A DNA stretch of 64,000 bases from Epichloe hybrida (Eukaryota > Ascomycota > Sordariomycetes > Hypocreales > Clavicipitaceae), in contig JAFEKR010000056.1 in assembly GCA_019022495.1 (NCBI GenBank), positions 62,001 through 126,000 of the forward strand. Direction: 5' to 3'. Positions within the stretch are counted from its first letter, which is position 1. The number at the start of each line of letters is the position of its first letter. Of the stretch, positions 51,960-62,450 are shown one piece after another. The translations under genes were made by a program, and so were the position numbers. The notes below the pieces were generated by a model. It searched no databases. It was not told where the DNA came from and worked only from the letters and a program-made list of their open reading frames with translations.

Positions 51960-54900
51960 TCTAGACCTTCTATAAGAGCAAAGGCTACTAGTAATAGCAA
52001 AGCTCTAACTATTACCCCTAAAAGACCCTAAGAGCATAAGTTACCCTTACGCCTTTAATAGCTCACTTATGACTTCTCTAGTAATTAGAAAGAATCCGTT
52101 AAGCTAGATTTAGAGACTACTATGTAGCTTAAGCTTAATAACTAGATTATAAGATTTATTAACCTTAGTAAGTATTAAGGATAGAGAGATAATAACCTAT
52201 AGGAATCATTCTAAGAAGACTTCAAAGGCTAGTCTAAAGACACCTTTAAAAGGGTATCTAAGGATATTATTAGAGAATTACATAATTCTTTATAAGATTA
52301 CAGCGTCCTCATTAGGCAAGGCCTAGGATATTTAATCCTAGCATTGCTTAAGGAAGTGCTTTATTAAACCTTAATGCCCCTTTAGTTATAGGAAAGATCA
52401 CAAGAAAGACTATAATCTTCCAAACCCCTAGAACCTTAATATTAATAGCCCTAATAACCTACCCTAGAAATTAACCTTCCCTAACCCTAGAGATTACTTA
52501 AACCCTTATAAGAACCCCTGTGATAATCCCTATTATATTAATAGCTTCACCTAGATAATCATTATTAAGAATAACTAGTGGACTATTATTTATAACAAAT
52601 TATGCCTTTATAGTAATTCCCCTTTAAAGATTAGATTACAAAGAAGATCTCGGAGCTTACAAAGATATACAAGGATAGCAACCACTATAGTAGAAAGCTA
52701 TATAACTTCTTAACGCTAAAGATTATACTCTTTAAAAATAAGTATAATAAAATTAACCTTCCTTAAACGCATTATAGGAAGGCTTTCCTTATTATATTAA
52801 TAAGTAATACTAAGTAATACTACCTTAATTATCTCTTTAGGAATAACTATTCCTATAAAGAGATAATTACTTATATTTATTAACACTTTAAGACAAAAAG
52901 CAACTAGTAATTCTATTACTATAAATAAAGTAGTATAACACTAAAGAGTATAATTAAGAAAAACCCTAATAAAAGTAAGCTTAATTACCTTAAGATTATG
53001 TTATTAACCCTTAAGAAAATCCATAGAGGCCTATACCTTACTAAGATAGTAAATACTAAACTCTATAAGTAGGCCTTAAACGCTATAGCTAGTATACCTA
53101 AATATTAGATAGTAAAATACATACACTCTATAGGCTTTAAAAGTCTTACTAAAGACCTCTGTAAGGCAATTACTATTATAGAATTAAACAAAAAGTCCTC
53201 CTAATACCTTTAGTACTAATAAGGAGACCCTCTAGAGGCTATATTTACTAATCATTAGTATAGATAATAATCCTATAGCGGAGGAAGCTATTACAAATAA
53301 AGCCCTAGGCTAAGCACTAAGCGCTACTTTATATATAGTAAGAGCGGCTACTAGTCTTCTAATTACTCCGCTAAAGAATATTAAAAGGAAAAGGACTACT
53401 AGTAGGCTAGTAAAATATATTATACACCCCCTTTAGAGAAGAAATTCTAGGCATTCCTTGTCTCCTATGAAAGGTAAGATAATAATAAGCCTAATAAAGG
53501 CTTAGGTTAGAATTAGAAATTATATCTTTTAGCCTATATAGAAGCTAAAGATAATAATAATAATATAGAGAAGCTACTATTAATAGTATATCTAAGCATT
53601 ATATAATTCTTCTACTCCGGATTATAGACTAACTATAATACTACTAACGCTAACGTCCTTATAACCCTTAATAATTAAGCCTTCTAACATATATTCCTTA
53701 GGCAGGAGCTCTATAAGCTATAAGAGTGTAATAAAGGCTTAATTTACTATATCTCTAAAGAACACTATTCTAAAGAGGTCTTTAGAGGGATTATACCTAA
53801 TACTAGCGCTGTAGGAAAGTTAACTATAGGAGAGGTATAAGTAAAGGCTTTATTAAGATTAATACCTTTATTAAAGGTAACCCCTTACAAACCCTAAATT
53901 ATTATATTTAGCGCTAGATTAGTAGTTATAAGAGGAATCCTTTATATGCCTATAGAACTTAGAGAGCTTAAATTCTATATCCTTAATATAGCTATCCCCT
54001 TTCTCTTCTTAATTACTAATATAGATAAGATATAAGTTAAGATTAATAACCTTACTAACGTACTTATCTAAGGCAATAAGACTATACCTATTATATAAAG
54101 ATAGGGACACCCTTAGTGGTTACTAGAAGTAAGAGAAATAGTTACTTTTTACCTTTTAGAAGGAGATATCTATTAATTATATTATTAACTTAGTTACCCT
54201 TCTATTTAATAACTTATAAAGATCCTTTACTAAGCTAGTTATAAAGTTAAATACTAAGTAATTAAGAAATTAACTAAAGTTTGCTACTATTACTAGATGT
54301 ATAGAAAGGCCCCTAGTTAATTTAAGTTTACAATCAAAGATAACCACGAATTTAACTACAAGATTATTATTAATATTATATAGATCGATGGCCGACTAGT
54401 GCTTCATATTATTAATTTAGCGACCTTGTTCTAAGTAGCCTAATTCCTTAATTTAAAGAAGTAGAAGGCTAAAGATATCTAGGATGCAATCCGCGAATAT
54501 TAGATTAACACTTATCTTAGACCTCTAGAATAGATTATATATAACGCTAGCAATAACTTCGCTTCCGCTAAATTTAAGCACTATGCTAACTAATATTAAT
54601 TAAGACTAATAAGATGCTAATTAAAGCCTATAATAGTATTAGAAAGGTTAAGAGATATTATAGACCTTTACGCTAAGCTTATAATATTATTATAGACTTA
54701 ATTAGGATAGAACTCACACTAGAGTAATGTCTTTAAATAGCTATTAAAGTAATTAATAACTCTATAGGCCTAAATAGTATTATCCTAACCCTACTAGTCT
54801 TTAGAGGCTACCTATAAATAATAGATAAGTTACTACTAAGTGTCTTTATTATTTAATATACTAAAGTAATTTATAAAGCTACTAATAAAGTCCGCTGCTA

Positions 54901-57235
54901 TCTAGCTTTATAGTAGGTTTATAATACCCTTAGAGCCTAGAATAGCCCTAATATAGCGCCTATACATTAGCTACCCTTATAAGCTAATATATATATATAG
55001 AGAGAGAAAGGTAGCTAGCATAGCCTATATAAGCTGCTTACCACTAATAGAGAGACCTATACTATTAATATACCCTATAGCCTAGTAAAGTTTTGCTCTA
55101 TGGTAGTGAAGCCTTATTATAAAGACCTATGTATTATAGAGGGACTAGAGTAGTAGGAGATAAAGCCTTATAATATACTAGAGTAGTAGGAGATAAAGCC
55201 TAGTAATATAAAGAAAGAAGTAACTATATAACTAATTACTACTAATAAAGGAGATCCTCTAATAGAAGATAGTAAAGAGCTATAGACACTAGCTAAGAGA
55301 AAGTAAGGAAGACTAAGAAAGGCCCTTATAGTGTAATTTATAAGTGTAAGAGAGTCTAATAAAGAGGCTTATAAAGCCTAAAAGGCCCTAAGGGAAAGCT
55401 ATTAAGTTAAAGACTTATTACCACGCCCTAAAGGAATAAAGTAAGGAAAAGAAGACCTTATAGCCCTAAGAAAAACATTAGCCTAGTTTAGCTCTATATA
55501 CTTATAAATAAAGATTAAGAGAAGGCCTTTATTTAAGAGGTTATAACTAGAGGGATACTAAGTATAGTATTTCTTATAGTAAAGGAAGAGGCTAATTAGA
55601 ACCTTGCTCTTTAGCTCCGCTAAGAAGGAAGGATTATAACCCTAGGAAAACCCTTTAAGCAGTCTAATTAAGCTAAGATTAATGCTTTACAAGCTTATAA
55701 TATATTTAAATTCGTTAAGTTTAACCTAGCGAAGCACAGAGGTTATAGAATCTTCGATTCTTATATAGTTAGAGAAATTAAAGGCAAAGGAACGGACTTA
55801 CTATATAAGAAATCCTACCTTATTATACAAGGCTATAATAATAAAGGAAAGGAATTCATCCTAACGTAATCACTAACAATTTAACAAGCAAGCTAACAAC
55901 TTATTGTAGCTCTTGCTCTATTATTAAGAAAAAGAGGCATTTACCTTTAGATTCGTAATATTACGCAAGCCTATACTTAATTACATATAATGCTAACAAG
56001 GCTAATTATTATAAGACTTCTAAAGCAAATTACATATCTCTTTCTAGAAGGGACTATAATTAAATTAATCAGACCTCTTTACGGGATTATAGAGGCTAGA
56101 ACCCACTAGTAAGCAATATACTTCCATTACTATAGGGATAACCTTAATATAACAACTTTAACTTATAATCCCTGCTTATTAATTATAGCTCTAAATAATA
56201 AGAACCTCTTTAGTATTATTAGAATATAAACTAATAATACATTAAGCCTAAGCAATAATAACTTTTTCTAGAAAGAAGAGAAAGAGCTTTAGAAGGCTAA
56301 TTTTATAGCTAAAGAAAAGTAATAATTAACCACTAAGAATCCCCTTATCTTTAATAGCTATATCTTAACCTAGAACACTAATAATTTGCTAATCTTAACC
56401 TAGAAAGGTTAGAGTTAGAAGATTAAGGAAGTTAATCCTTAATTCTTAATAGTAAAGTAAGATTATATAAAGTAATAAGTATAAGGAAGCTATATTATAA
56501 CTATATATTAACTGGAGGCTTTGTATAACCTTTTAATTATAGCTTAATACTAAGAGCCCTCTATAGAAAATATTATATATCTTAATAAACGCCTTAAATA
56601 GCAGATTAAGAATTAATAGCATAGACTATAATATATTCCTTTAGTCCTTAAGAAGGCAAAGCTCTTTGTGTTTATAGATAGATTGCTTACTAATAATAAG
56701 GATCTAAGCTCATAGATTAGATACGTAATTATGATTAGTAATAAGATAATATAAGATAATAATACCTTTATTATAAAAGGTAATATTATTATATATAGCT
56801 TAATAAAGAGTAAGAGAGTTACTTATAGCGCGCTTGCCTCTAAGTTATATAGCATAGTTTAAGGCATAGATATTGCCTACGCAATTTCCATAACTCTACA
56901 TTAGATTATAGATTAATTAAAGATGCCTTAAATTCCTATAATTCTCTATACTAATTCTTTTTTATTATATAAATATCTTATAAAGCTAGGAACTATAAAG
57001 GAGAAAAGACTAATAATTAATATTATAGCTCTTTGTTAATTATATAAAAGGTATAAGATTTATAAAGTTAGATAGATTAACGGCAATAATAATCCGGCGG
57101 ATGTAATAATAAAAGCATTGCTAAATTCATTACTTTCCTCTTTAATTAATTTAAACGAATTAATAATTTATGTTAAAGGATAGGTAAAGAGACCTATAAT
57201 ATTAGGAGATAGGAACTTAGGCAAGGAATAATAAA
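51960..57235 (+). pseudogene. Copia-I copy 4 gag-pol remnant
   Basis: Collinear with copy 1: gag with zinc-knuckle remnant near 53325-53340, protease and GAG-pre-integrase at about 53600-54200, integrase at about 54200-54900, RT at about 55700-56330, RNase H at about 56650-57180. No frame longer than about 75 codons survives; the longest (51734-51964) lies in the leader and is not a gene. Confidence 0.88.
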
Positions 57236-57378
57236 TTAATTTAATTAACTAATGCTATAATAGCTAATTAGAGCAGTGGATTCCTATTAAGGAATCTACT
57301 AGTGTACACTTTCCTTTAATCTAATTTTTATTACGTTTTTAAGCTCTTTAGCCATAAAGGAAAAAGAGAGATTACTAG

Positions 57379-57637
57379 TGTTAATTCCTTTGGATTTTTA
57401 TTAGTTTAATTATAGCTAAAGACTAGACCAAATTATAAGTCTAGCGTGATGCACGCGATGTGATTAGCTGCATTAATTCGCCACCCCCTTTTTATGCCTT
57501 ACATACGGATTTCGCCCACTTTCCTAGTATCTAGACTTTCCCTCTCTTCTCCCTCTTTCCTAGCTATCTATCTAACTATCATTGACTTTAATTTATACGG
57601 GATTTATTACCTGCGCAGGACCTTGGTGCATCCAACA
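57379..57637 (+). repeat. 3' LTR of Copia-I copy 4
   Basis: A 259-bp LTR. The inner start is heavily changed (TGTTAATTCCTTTGGATTTT), while the outer end is intact (GCGCAGGACCTTGGTGCATC). Confidence 0.95.
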
Positions 57638-57642
57638 GTAAA

Positions 57643-57917
57643 GCTATTATTTTTATCTCTTAGTAAGTTTAATTAAATAATTAAGAATAGGTTAGGTTAG
57701 TTACTAACTAGGCCTTAATTAAGTTAATAAGCTTAGATTTAGTATAAAGCTAGTTATAGTTACTTAAGGTAAAAGAAAAGCTAGAATATACTTTTTCCTT
57801 AGTATATTTAGTATTTTAAAGTAGTACTTTCTTTTTTATAAGGTAAGTCCTTAATACTAATACCTTTTTTATAAACCTTACTAATCTATAGTATTTATAA
57901 AGATATTTACTAATTAG
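57643..57917 (-). pseudogene. Copia-II B fragment next to its right LTR
   Basis: Aligns to about 34570-34940 of copy A, with a small deletion. It is the leader and primer-binding-site side of the element in coding orientation. No open frame. Confidence 0.8.
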
Positions 57918-58212
57918 TATAGGATTTATAAAATACTATTAACTTATATATAAGGTTTTTAAGGTAAACTAAAGTATATATAATTATTATATATTCTAGT
58001 CTATTAAAGTAAGTAAAAGAGGGATTAAATAAAAGTAAAGAGAGTATGCTATTTATTATAGGAAAAGAGGCCTTAATTAAGGTTACTAGCAAAGAGGCTA
58101 TATATACTAATGCTAACCACGGCGCGGTTAGGCTAGACATGTGGATCCGCGATGCAACGCGCCTAGCCAATCAGAGGCGCGCAGCCTTGTTAATATCATG
58201 CTTGTTCTAACA
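57918..58212 (-). repeat. right LTR of Copia-II B, edge of the RIPed block
   Basis: A 295-bp LTR. Base composition changes within it: the first 190 bp are TpA-rich, the last 100 bp (58110-58212) are GC-rich and almost unmutated, with the CCAAT box seen in copy A. The 5-bp duplication CTAAT follows, then single-copy DNA. Confidence 0.95.
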
Positions 58213-58993
58213 CTAATACACTATAGTCTTTAGTATATGCTAAGCATATGCAAGTCTCGACAAGCTTGACACGGCGCACCAGCGGGCTATCGGCCCATCC
58301 TCTCTCTCCTTTGAGTGGTCTTCATGTCTCACTCGCCTTTCCGCATTGACTTACTTGTCTTGGTGGCTGTGCCTGCATGCCTGGCGGCAACGTCCGGGTC
58401 TACCCGCCCTGCCGGCCCTCACCTTGGCAAGGCTCGTTCCGACGGGCCACTTTGACTCTAATTAGTCATATGTAAAGCTTGTAATAAGCTTGTACCTGGA
58501 AGAGAGGGGGGCATCCTAGCTTGCTGCGACAAGAAAGTCTCAGTGCTAAGCCTCCTATGTAAGACACCGGGTCACCCCGCCCTAATAGTCCTTGTCCAAG
58601 ACCTCACGGACGTAGTAGATGCAGATGTACATGTATGTTTCGTATGGTTAGATTATGTAATCGGGAGTAGTATCACTATGGAGAACACGGTAAAGCTGGA
58701 TGGCTATCAATCACACACTAAGGAGTTACCCCATCTGTCGTTCTGCTCCGATTGTTCCGATTGGCTCACATTCTCACGAGCGACCGACTCGTCACAAAGC
58801 GATCGTGAACTTTTTTTTTTTTTTTTGTGCTCATGTGCTCGTGTCGGCGGCGTCTGTCTGTATCTTCTGCTGACTTATTTAAAGACGGACATCAAGCAGG
58901 AGTCATGGATAAATGACAACTCGCCATCACTTTTGCCATTTTCCATCCCGCATCCGCTGCTGCTTGACAACAGAGTAAACGCATGAGTCAGTC
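58213..58993. promoter_or_regulatory. upstream region of the ATP-grasp gene
   Basis: Single-copy sequence between the transposon block and the first host gene. It contains a direct repeat AAGCTTGTA (about 58476-58492), a run of 16 T at 58811-58826 and a TATA-like TTATTTAAA at 58875-58883, about 110 bp before the start codon. A minimal upstream frame ATG-AGT-CAG-TCA-TGA (58983-58997) ends across the main start codon. A 147-codon open frame at 58543-58986 spans the T-run and is probably not a gene. Roles are inferred from position only. Confidence 0.45.
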
Positions 58994-60394
58994 ATGAAGG
59001 CCACGGCTCCCACAGTTGTGCTAGACACGACGCTCCATGACCTGTACCGCGCCGACAACGAGAGCGGACACCAGCCGACTCTGGTCTTTGCCCCGTTCCA
59101 CGTCTTTCAACGAGGGCCATTGACCAAGTTCATTTACCATAGCGGGCTCCGACTGAAGCAGCCCGACACAACGGACAAGGCAGTGGCGATGCTGTGGCTC
59201 AGAACGACACCGCAGCGACACCTGTTCGCGGCTGGGCGGATGCCCGCCGTCGTTCTGACCCCGAGCGAGCGAGAGTCGGGGACGGCTCACGATGTGGCGT
59301 CGATGGATGCTGCCAGCTTTCAGAGGAGCACTTCTGTGCTGCCGCGGGACCAAGGGCCCGACGTGACATTTTGGCCAAGGCCAGAGGACGTGCCGCTGAG
59401 ACCGGGCTCCGAGATTGCTCTGAGCCGGCCTACCGATTGCCTGTCGCATCTGCCGCATCTCATCGACCCCGAGGTCCACTATGAGATTCTGTCCAAGCGT
59501 GGACTGGCTTATTCAGGGTTGCCGACGCCGGCGTCAACCGTGGTCGACACGCTGCTCCGACCGGGCGACGACGGCGAGATGATGCGCGACCCGGCCGAGA
59601 CCTCGGCAGAGGTCACCCGGATGCTACGCGCCGTCGACGCATATAAGCTGCCGTTCGTAGTGAAGCTCCCACAGTCGTCGGGCCGAGGCACCTTTATAGT
59701 AACAAGCGAAGCCGATCGCGCCCGGGTCACGGAAATTCTCAGGCCGCAGCTGCGGGAGATGCTCGAGCAGGTCACGGAAGCCAATTACCGGCTGCATCCT
59801 TGCTCTCTGGTCCTCCAGGACTACCTTGCCGGCAAGGTCGTGGGTCTGTCACTGTTCGTCACGCGTAAAGGCCGTCCGATTTTCGTCGGCTGCTGCAAGC
59901 AAAAGTTGAACGAGGACGGGCGGTGGACCGGCGGCTCTATATTGTATGCGAAACAGGCTGAGCTGCGCCAGCTATATGCGGGATCCATGGAGAAGGCTGC
60001 TCTTTTCCTGCACCAGAAGGGATACTACGGACCAGCGGGCATAGACGTACTCACAAACGCAGCCGGGGAGCAGTACATAATTGACCTCAATGTTCGCATT
60101 ACGGGATCCTTCAGCCTCGGACTGCTCGCGGGACACTTCACCAAGCGCGGGCTGGACAGAGCCATGGTGGAGGCCGCGTACTTTCCCTGTTCGAGACCTG
60201 CGTTTGAGGAAGCCTTTGCGCGTGAAATCCAGGACGGGCGCATCATCATCACGGCTTGGACCTACGACGAGTCCGTCTCGCTGAGCCTTGGTGTCTTCAT
60301 CATCGGAGGGAGCACCGCGGGGGAAATCAAGTGGCAGTTCATGCAAGTCCAGAGCCATGCCGTGCTTGGTCTGGATAGATTTGTGGAATGTTAG
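58994..60394 (+). CDS. ATP-grasp family protein (ligase-like), 466 aa
   Basis: Single uninterrupted exon with GC-rich codon use. The N-terminal 170 residues hold no motif I can name. The ATP-grasp fold follows: V-V-K-L-P-Q-S-S-G-R-G-T at 222-233 (Lys 224 and the flexible glycine loop, nucleotide binding), an L-V-L-Q-D-Y-L segment at about 272-278, and D-x-N-x-R (I-I-D-L-N-V-R, Asp 364, Asn 366, Arg 368), the Mg-binding and catalytic site. All are intact, so the enzyme should be active. Family members join a carboxylate to an amine or thiol using ATP; the substrate cannot be read from the sequence. Similar stand-alone fungal proteins have been linked to solid-culture growth or to metabolite clusters. 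The start ATG is the one giving the full domain; the upstream ATG (58983) stops after four codons. Confidence 0.9.
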   Translation: MKATAPTVVLDTTLHDLYRADNESGHQPTLVFAPFHVFQRGPLTKFIYHSGLRLKQPDTTDKAVAMLWLRTTPQRHLFAAGRMPAVVLTPSERESGTAHDVASMDAASFQRSTSVLPRDQGPDVTFWPRPEDVPLRPGSEIALSRPTDCLSHLPHLIDPEVHYEILSKRGLAYSGLPTPASTVVDTLLRPGDDGEMMRDPAETSAEVTRMLRAVDAYKLPFVVKLPQSSGRGTFIVTSEADRARVTEILRPQLREMLEQVTEANYRLHPCSLVLQDYLAGKVVGLSLFVTRKGRPIFVGCCKQKLNEDGRWTGGSILYAKQAELRQLYAGSMEKAALFLHQKGYYGPAGIDVLTNAAGEQYIIDLNVRITGSFSLGLLAGHFTKRGLDRAMVEAAYFPCSRPAFEEAFAREIQDGRIIITAWTYDESVSLSLGVFIIGGSTAGEIKWQFMQVQSHAVLGLDRFVEC

Positions 60395-60767
60395 AGTGGT
60401 TGATGATGACTGCTAGATAGACTAAGGACAGAGAGAGGGCAGATGAAGAGAAAAAAGCTCGCGTATCAAACCCTGCTTGCTTGCTTGCCCCGTGCTTTGA
60501 TAATCTGACATCCATCAGCCGTCAGCTCCGCGAGCTGTGGGTACCTATTACGCGGCATTTGTCTTATAAGTTAGCTCCGGCTCTCAATGAATGAATGATA
60601 TATGATATGAGATAGCGTGCGGAATATGCTAGCCTGATATGCCCATGTTCATCAGGGGGTTACCAAGCCGCCCGCCCACAAATACCAGTCAGTCTCCCTA
60701 GATTCCTAGGTTTAGTTGCCTGTACCAGCTTAACAGGTCACCACCATCTGGGCTCGAAGAAGAAGAC
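60395..60767. promoter_or_regulatory. intergenic region between the ATP-grasp and MFS genes
   Basis: 373 bp holding the 3' end of the first gene and the promoter of the second. An AATGAATGAATGATATATGATATG stretch (about 60587-60610) is AT-rich and could serve in 3' end formation. No strong TATA box is seen. The start of the MFS gene is preceded by GAAGAAGAAGAC, an A/G-rich context usual for fungal start codons. Confidence 0.4.
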
Positions 60768-62450
60768 ATGGCATCCTCGCCTGCCGCGGGGGGCACCGCC
60801 AACCAGAATGTCGACACGGCGATGCCGGTGGTGACAGACGCGCCGCAGCCAGCCTCTTGGGACTCGATGCCGCAGAAACGGCAGCTTGCCCTCATCGTGG
60901 CCGCGCGGTTCTGCGAAACAGTCGCCAGCGGCAGCCTACAGAGCTACATCATCTTCCAGCTCCAGTCTTTTACGCTGCCCGACGGCTCCGCGCCGAGCAC
61001 CGCCACGGTGGCCTTGCAACTTTCCGTGCTACGCGCGTGCGTCGCCACGCCCGAGCTCTTCACCTCGACGCTGTGGGGCGTCCTGGCCGACCACCCCCGC
61101 GTCGGACGCAAGCTCGTCATCGTCGCGAGTCTCGTTGTGCAGGGCATCGGCAGCCTGGCCCTGGGCTTCACGCGTGGCTTTGCCGGCGCCGTGCTGTGCC
61201 GGCTGCTCGTCGGCCTGGCAAGCAGCAACAAAGCTGCGGCGAGGAGCATGATCAGGGAGATTTCCGGGGACAGGTTTGAATCGCGCGCCGTGCTTCTCCT
61301 GCCGGCAGCCTTCAACGTCGGGTCCGTTGTCGGACCGGTGCTGGGCGGCTTTCTCGCCGAGGGCGCCGTGGGCGGAACGGGCGGCATGCAGCCGTGGTTT
61401 CCGGCATGGCCATTTGCGTTGCCAAACATGGTCAACGGTATCATGCTGGTGGGCTGCGCGGTTTTGATGGCTTTCCATCTCCGGGAGACTCTCCCCGACG
61501 ACGCCGGCGCAAGGAGCGGACGGCGTGTGCGTGTTTTCGTGGTCCCTGGATGGGCCAGGCGACTCCACAGACGATACTTTCGTCAGCAACCACCGCGCTA
61601 TGAGTTGCTTGCCGACCAGGAACATGAGCTGGATGAGCTGGATGACCAGGGAGAACGTCAGACAGATAATGACAAACAGCGGCACGTGGACTTATGGACG
61701 CGGCGCCTGGGCCTGACCCTCGCCGCCCGCGCACTGCTCGTGATGCACGTCTTTACCTATCCATCACTCCTCCTCGTCTTTGTCTCGACGCCCCGATACC
61801 ATCCAGTCGACGTGCAGAGTGCGACTGCTTCGGCGACCGTGACCAACGGCTCTGCGCCCTTCGTCCATGTCCCACCGGGCTACCATCCACACGCGCCATT
61901 CACCTTTACGGGCGGTCTCGCCTTCAGGCCGCATGACATGGCCATGGTGCTCGCGATCCGCGGCGTCGTGGGCCTGCTGCTGCAGCTCCTCTTCTTCCCG
62001 TACCTGCGCGACGTCTTTGGCACCCTGCGGCTGTACCGCTACGCTCTCGTCGTCTTCCCCCTGACGTACCTGGCCACGCCGTACCTGGCCACCGTCCCGT
62101 CCTCGACGCCGCCGCCGCTGCCCGCGGCCGGCGTCTCCCTCTGGGCCATCATGTCAGCCATCCTGGTGCTGCAGTCGACGGCCCGTTCGCTTGCTCTACC
62201 CGCAGGGGCGATGCTCCTCAACGCCGCCTGTCCGGACCGGTCGGTGCTTAGTACCGTCAACGGCATCGGCGGGAGCGTCTCGGCGGCGGCCAGGGCCATC
62301 GGCCAGCTGCTGTTGACTGGCTGGCTGTATGGTAAGGGCCTCGAGGCTGGCATCGTGAGTGCGGCGTGGTGGGCTATGGCGGGAGTGGCCGTGGCCGCCG
62401 CCGTGGCCGCCGCGTGTGTTCCGGCTGGCTCTGGAGGTTCCCTAGCCTGA
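60768..62450 (+). CDS. major facilitator superfamily transporter, 560 aa
   Basis: Single-exon gene, GC-rich. The polar N-terminal tail (1-37) is followed by the first transmembrane half (about 38-233). The diagnostic MFS loop motif between helices 2 and 3, G-V-L-A-D-x-x-R-V-G-R-K, is at 104-115, and a G-P-V-L-G-G motif at about 189-194 resembles the drug-antiporter signature of helix 5. A hydrophilic cytosolic loop with Glu/Asp-rich sequence (about 236-310) links to the second half (about 315-552). A Pro/Ala/Ser-rich extracellular loop at about 340-378 and another near 436-445 interrupt it. This fits a proton-coupled exporter of the DHA1 group in the plasma or vacuolar membrane; the substrate is unknown. 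Adjacency to the ATP-grasp gene on the same strand suggests, but does not prove, a shared pathway. Confidence 0.9.
   Translation: MASSPAAGGTANQNVDTAMPVVTDAPQPASWDSMPQKRQLALIVAARFCETVASGSLQSYIIFQLQSFTLPDGSAPSTATVALQLSVLRACVATPELFTSTLWGVLADHPRVGRKLVIVASLVVQGIGSLALGFTRGFAGAVLCRLLVGLASSNKAAARSMIREISGDRFESRAVLLLPAAFNVGSVVGPVLGGFLAEGAVGGTGGMQPWFPAWPFALPNMVNGIMLVGCAVLMAFHLRETLPDDAGARSGRRVRVFVVPGWARRLHRRYFRQQPPRYELLADQEHELDELDDQGERQTDNDKQRHVDLWTRRLGLTLAARALLVMHVFTYPSLLLVFVSTPRYHPVDVQSATASATVTNGSAPFVHVPPGYHPHAPFTFTGGLAFRPHDMAMVLAIRGVVGLLLQLLFFPYLRDVFGTLRLYRYALVVFPLTYLATPYLATVPSSTPPPLPAAGVSLWAIMSAILVLQSTARSLALPAGAMLLNAACPDRSVLSTVNGIGGSVSAAARAIGQLLLTGWLYGKGLEAGIVSAAWWAMAGVAVAAAVAAACVPAGSGGSLA

Larger units (their letters stand above)
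51031..57637 (+). mobile_element. Copia-I copy 4, full-length RIP-inactivated
   Basis: A 6.6-kb element with 259-bp LTRs and a perfect target duplication GTAAA (51026-51030 and 57638-57642), inserted in Copia-II B near its coding 5' end. The empty site is at 34561-34575 in copy A. It shares with copy 1 the shorter leader and the 33-bp duplication (55144 and 55177), so copies 1 and 4 form one subgroup. Its internal region is among the most degraded of the four. Confidence 0.95.
36193..58212 (-). mobile_element. Copia-II copy B, host of four later insertions
   Basis: Same family and orientation as copy A, with 295-bp LTRs and a perfect target duplication CTAAT (36188-36192 and 58213-58217). 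It has been interrupted by Copia-I copy 3 (36588-43367), hAT-like element C (44751-46738), hAT-like element D (47182-47590) and Copia-I copy 4 (51031-57637). Removing these with one TSD copy each leaves about 6.2 kb that aligns along copy A. The LTR starts TGTGGGATCTACAGAATACC here, against TGTTAGTATCTACAGGATACC in A, so A and B are diverged copies, not a recent duplication. Confidence 0.93.

Noticed and set aside
58543..58986. 147-codon plus-strand frame directly upstream of the ATP-grasp gene
   Set aside because: Contains a run of 16 T giving poly-Phe, no recognisable domain, and ends at the start of the next gene; more likely promoter or leader. Transcript data could overturn this.
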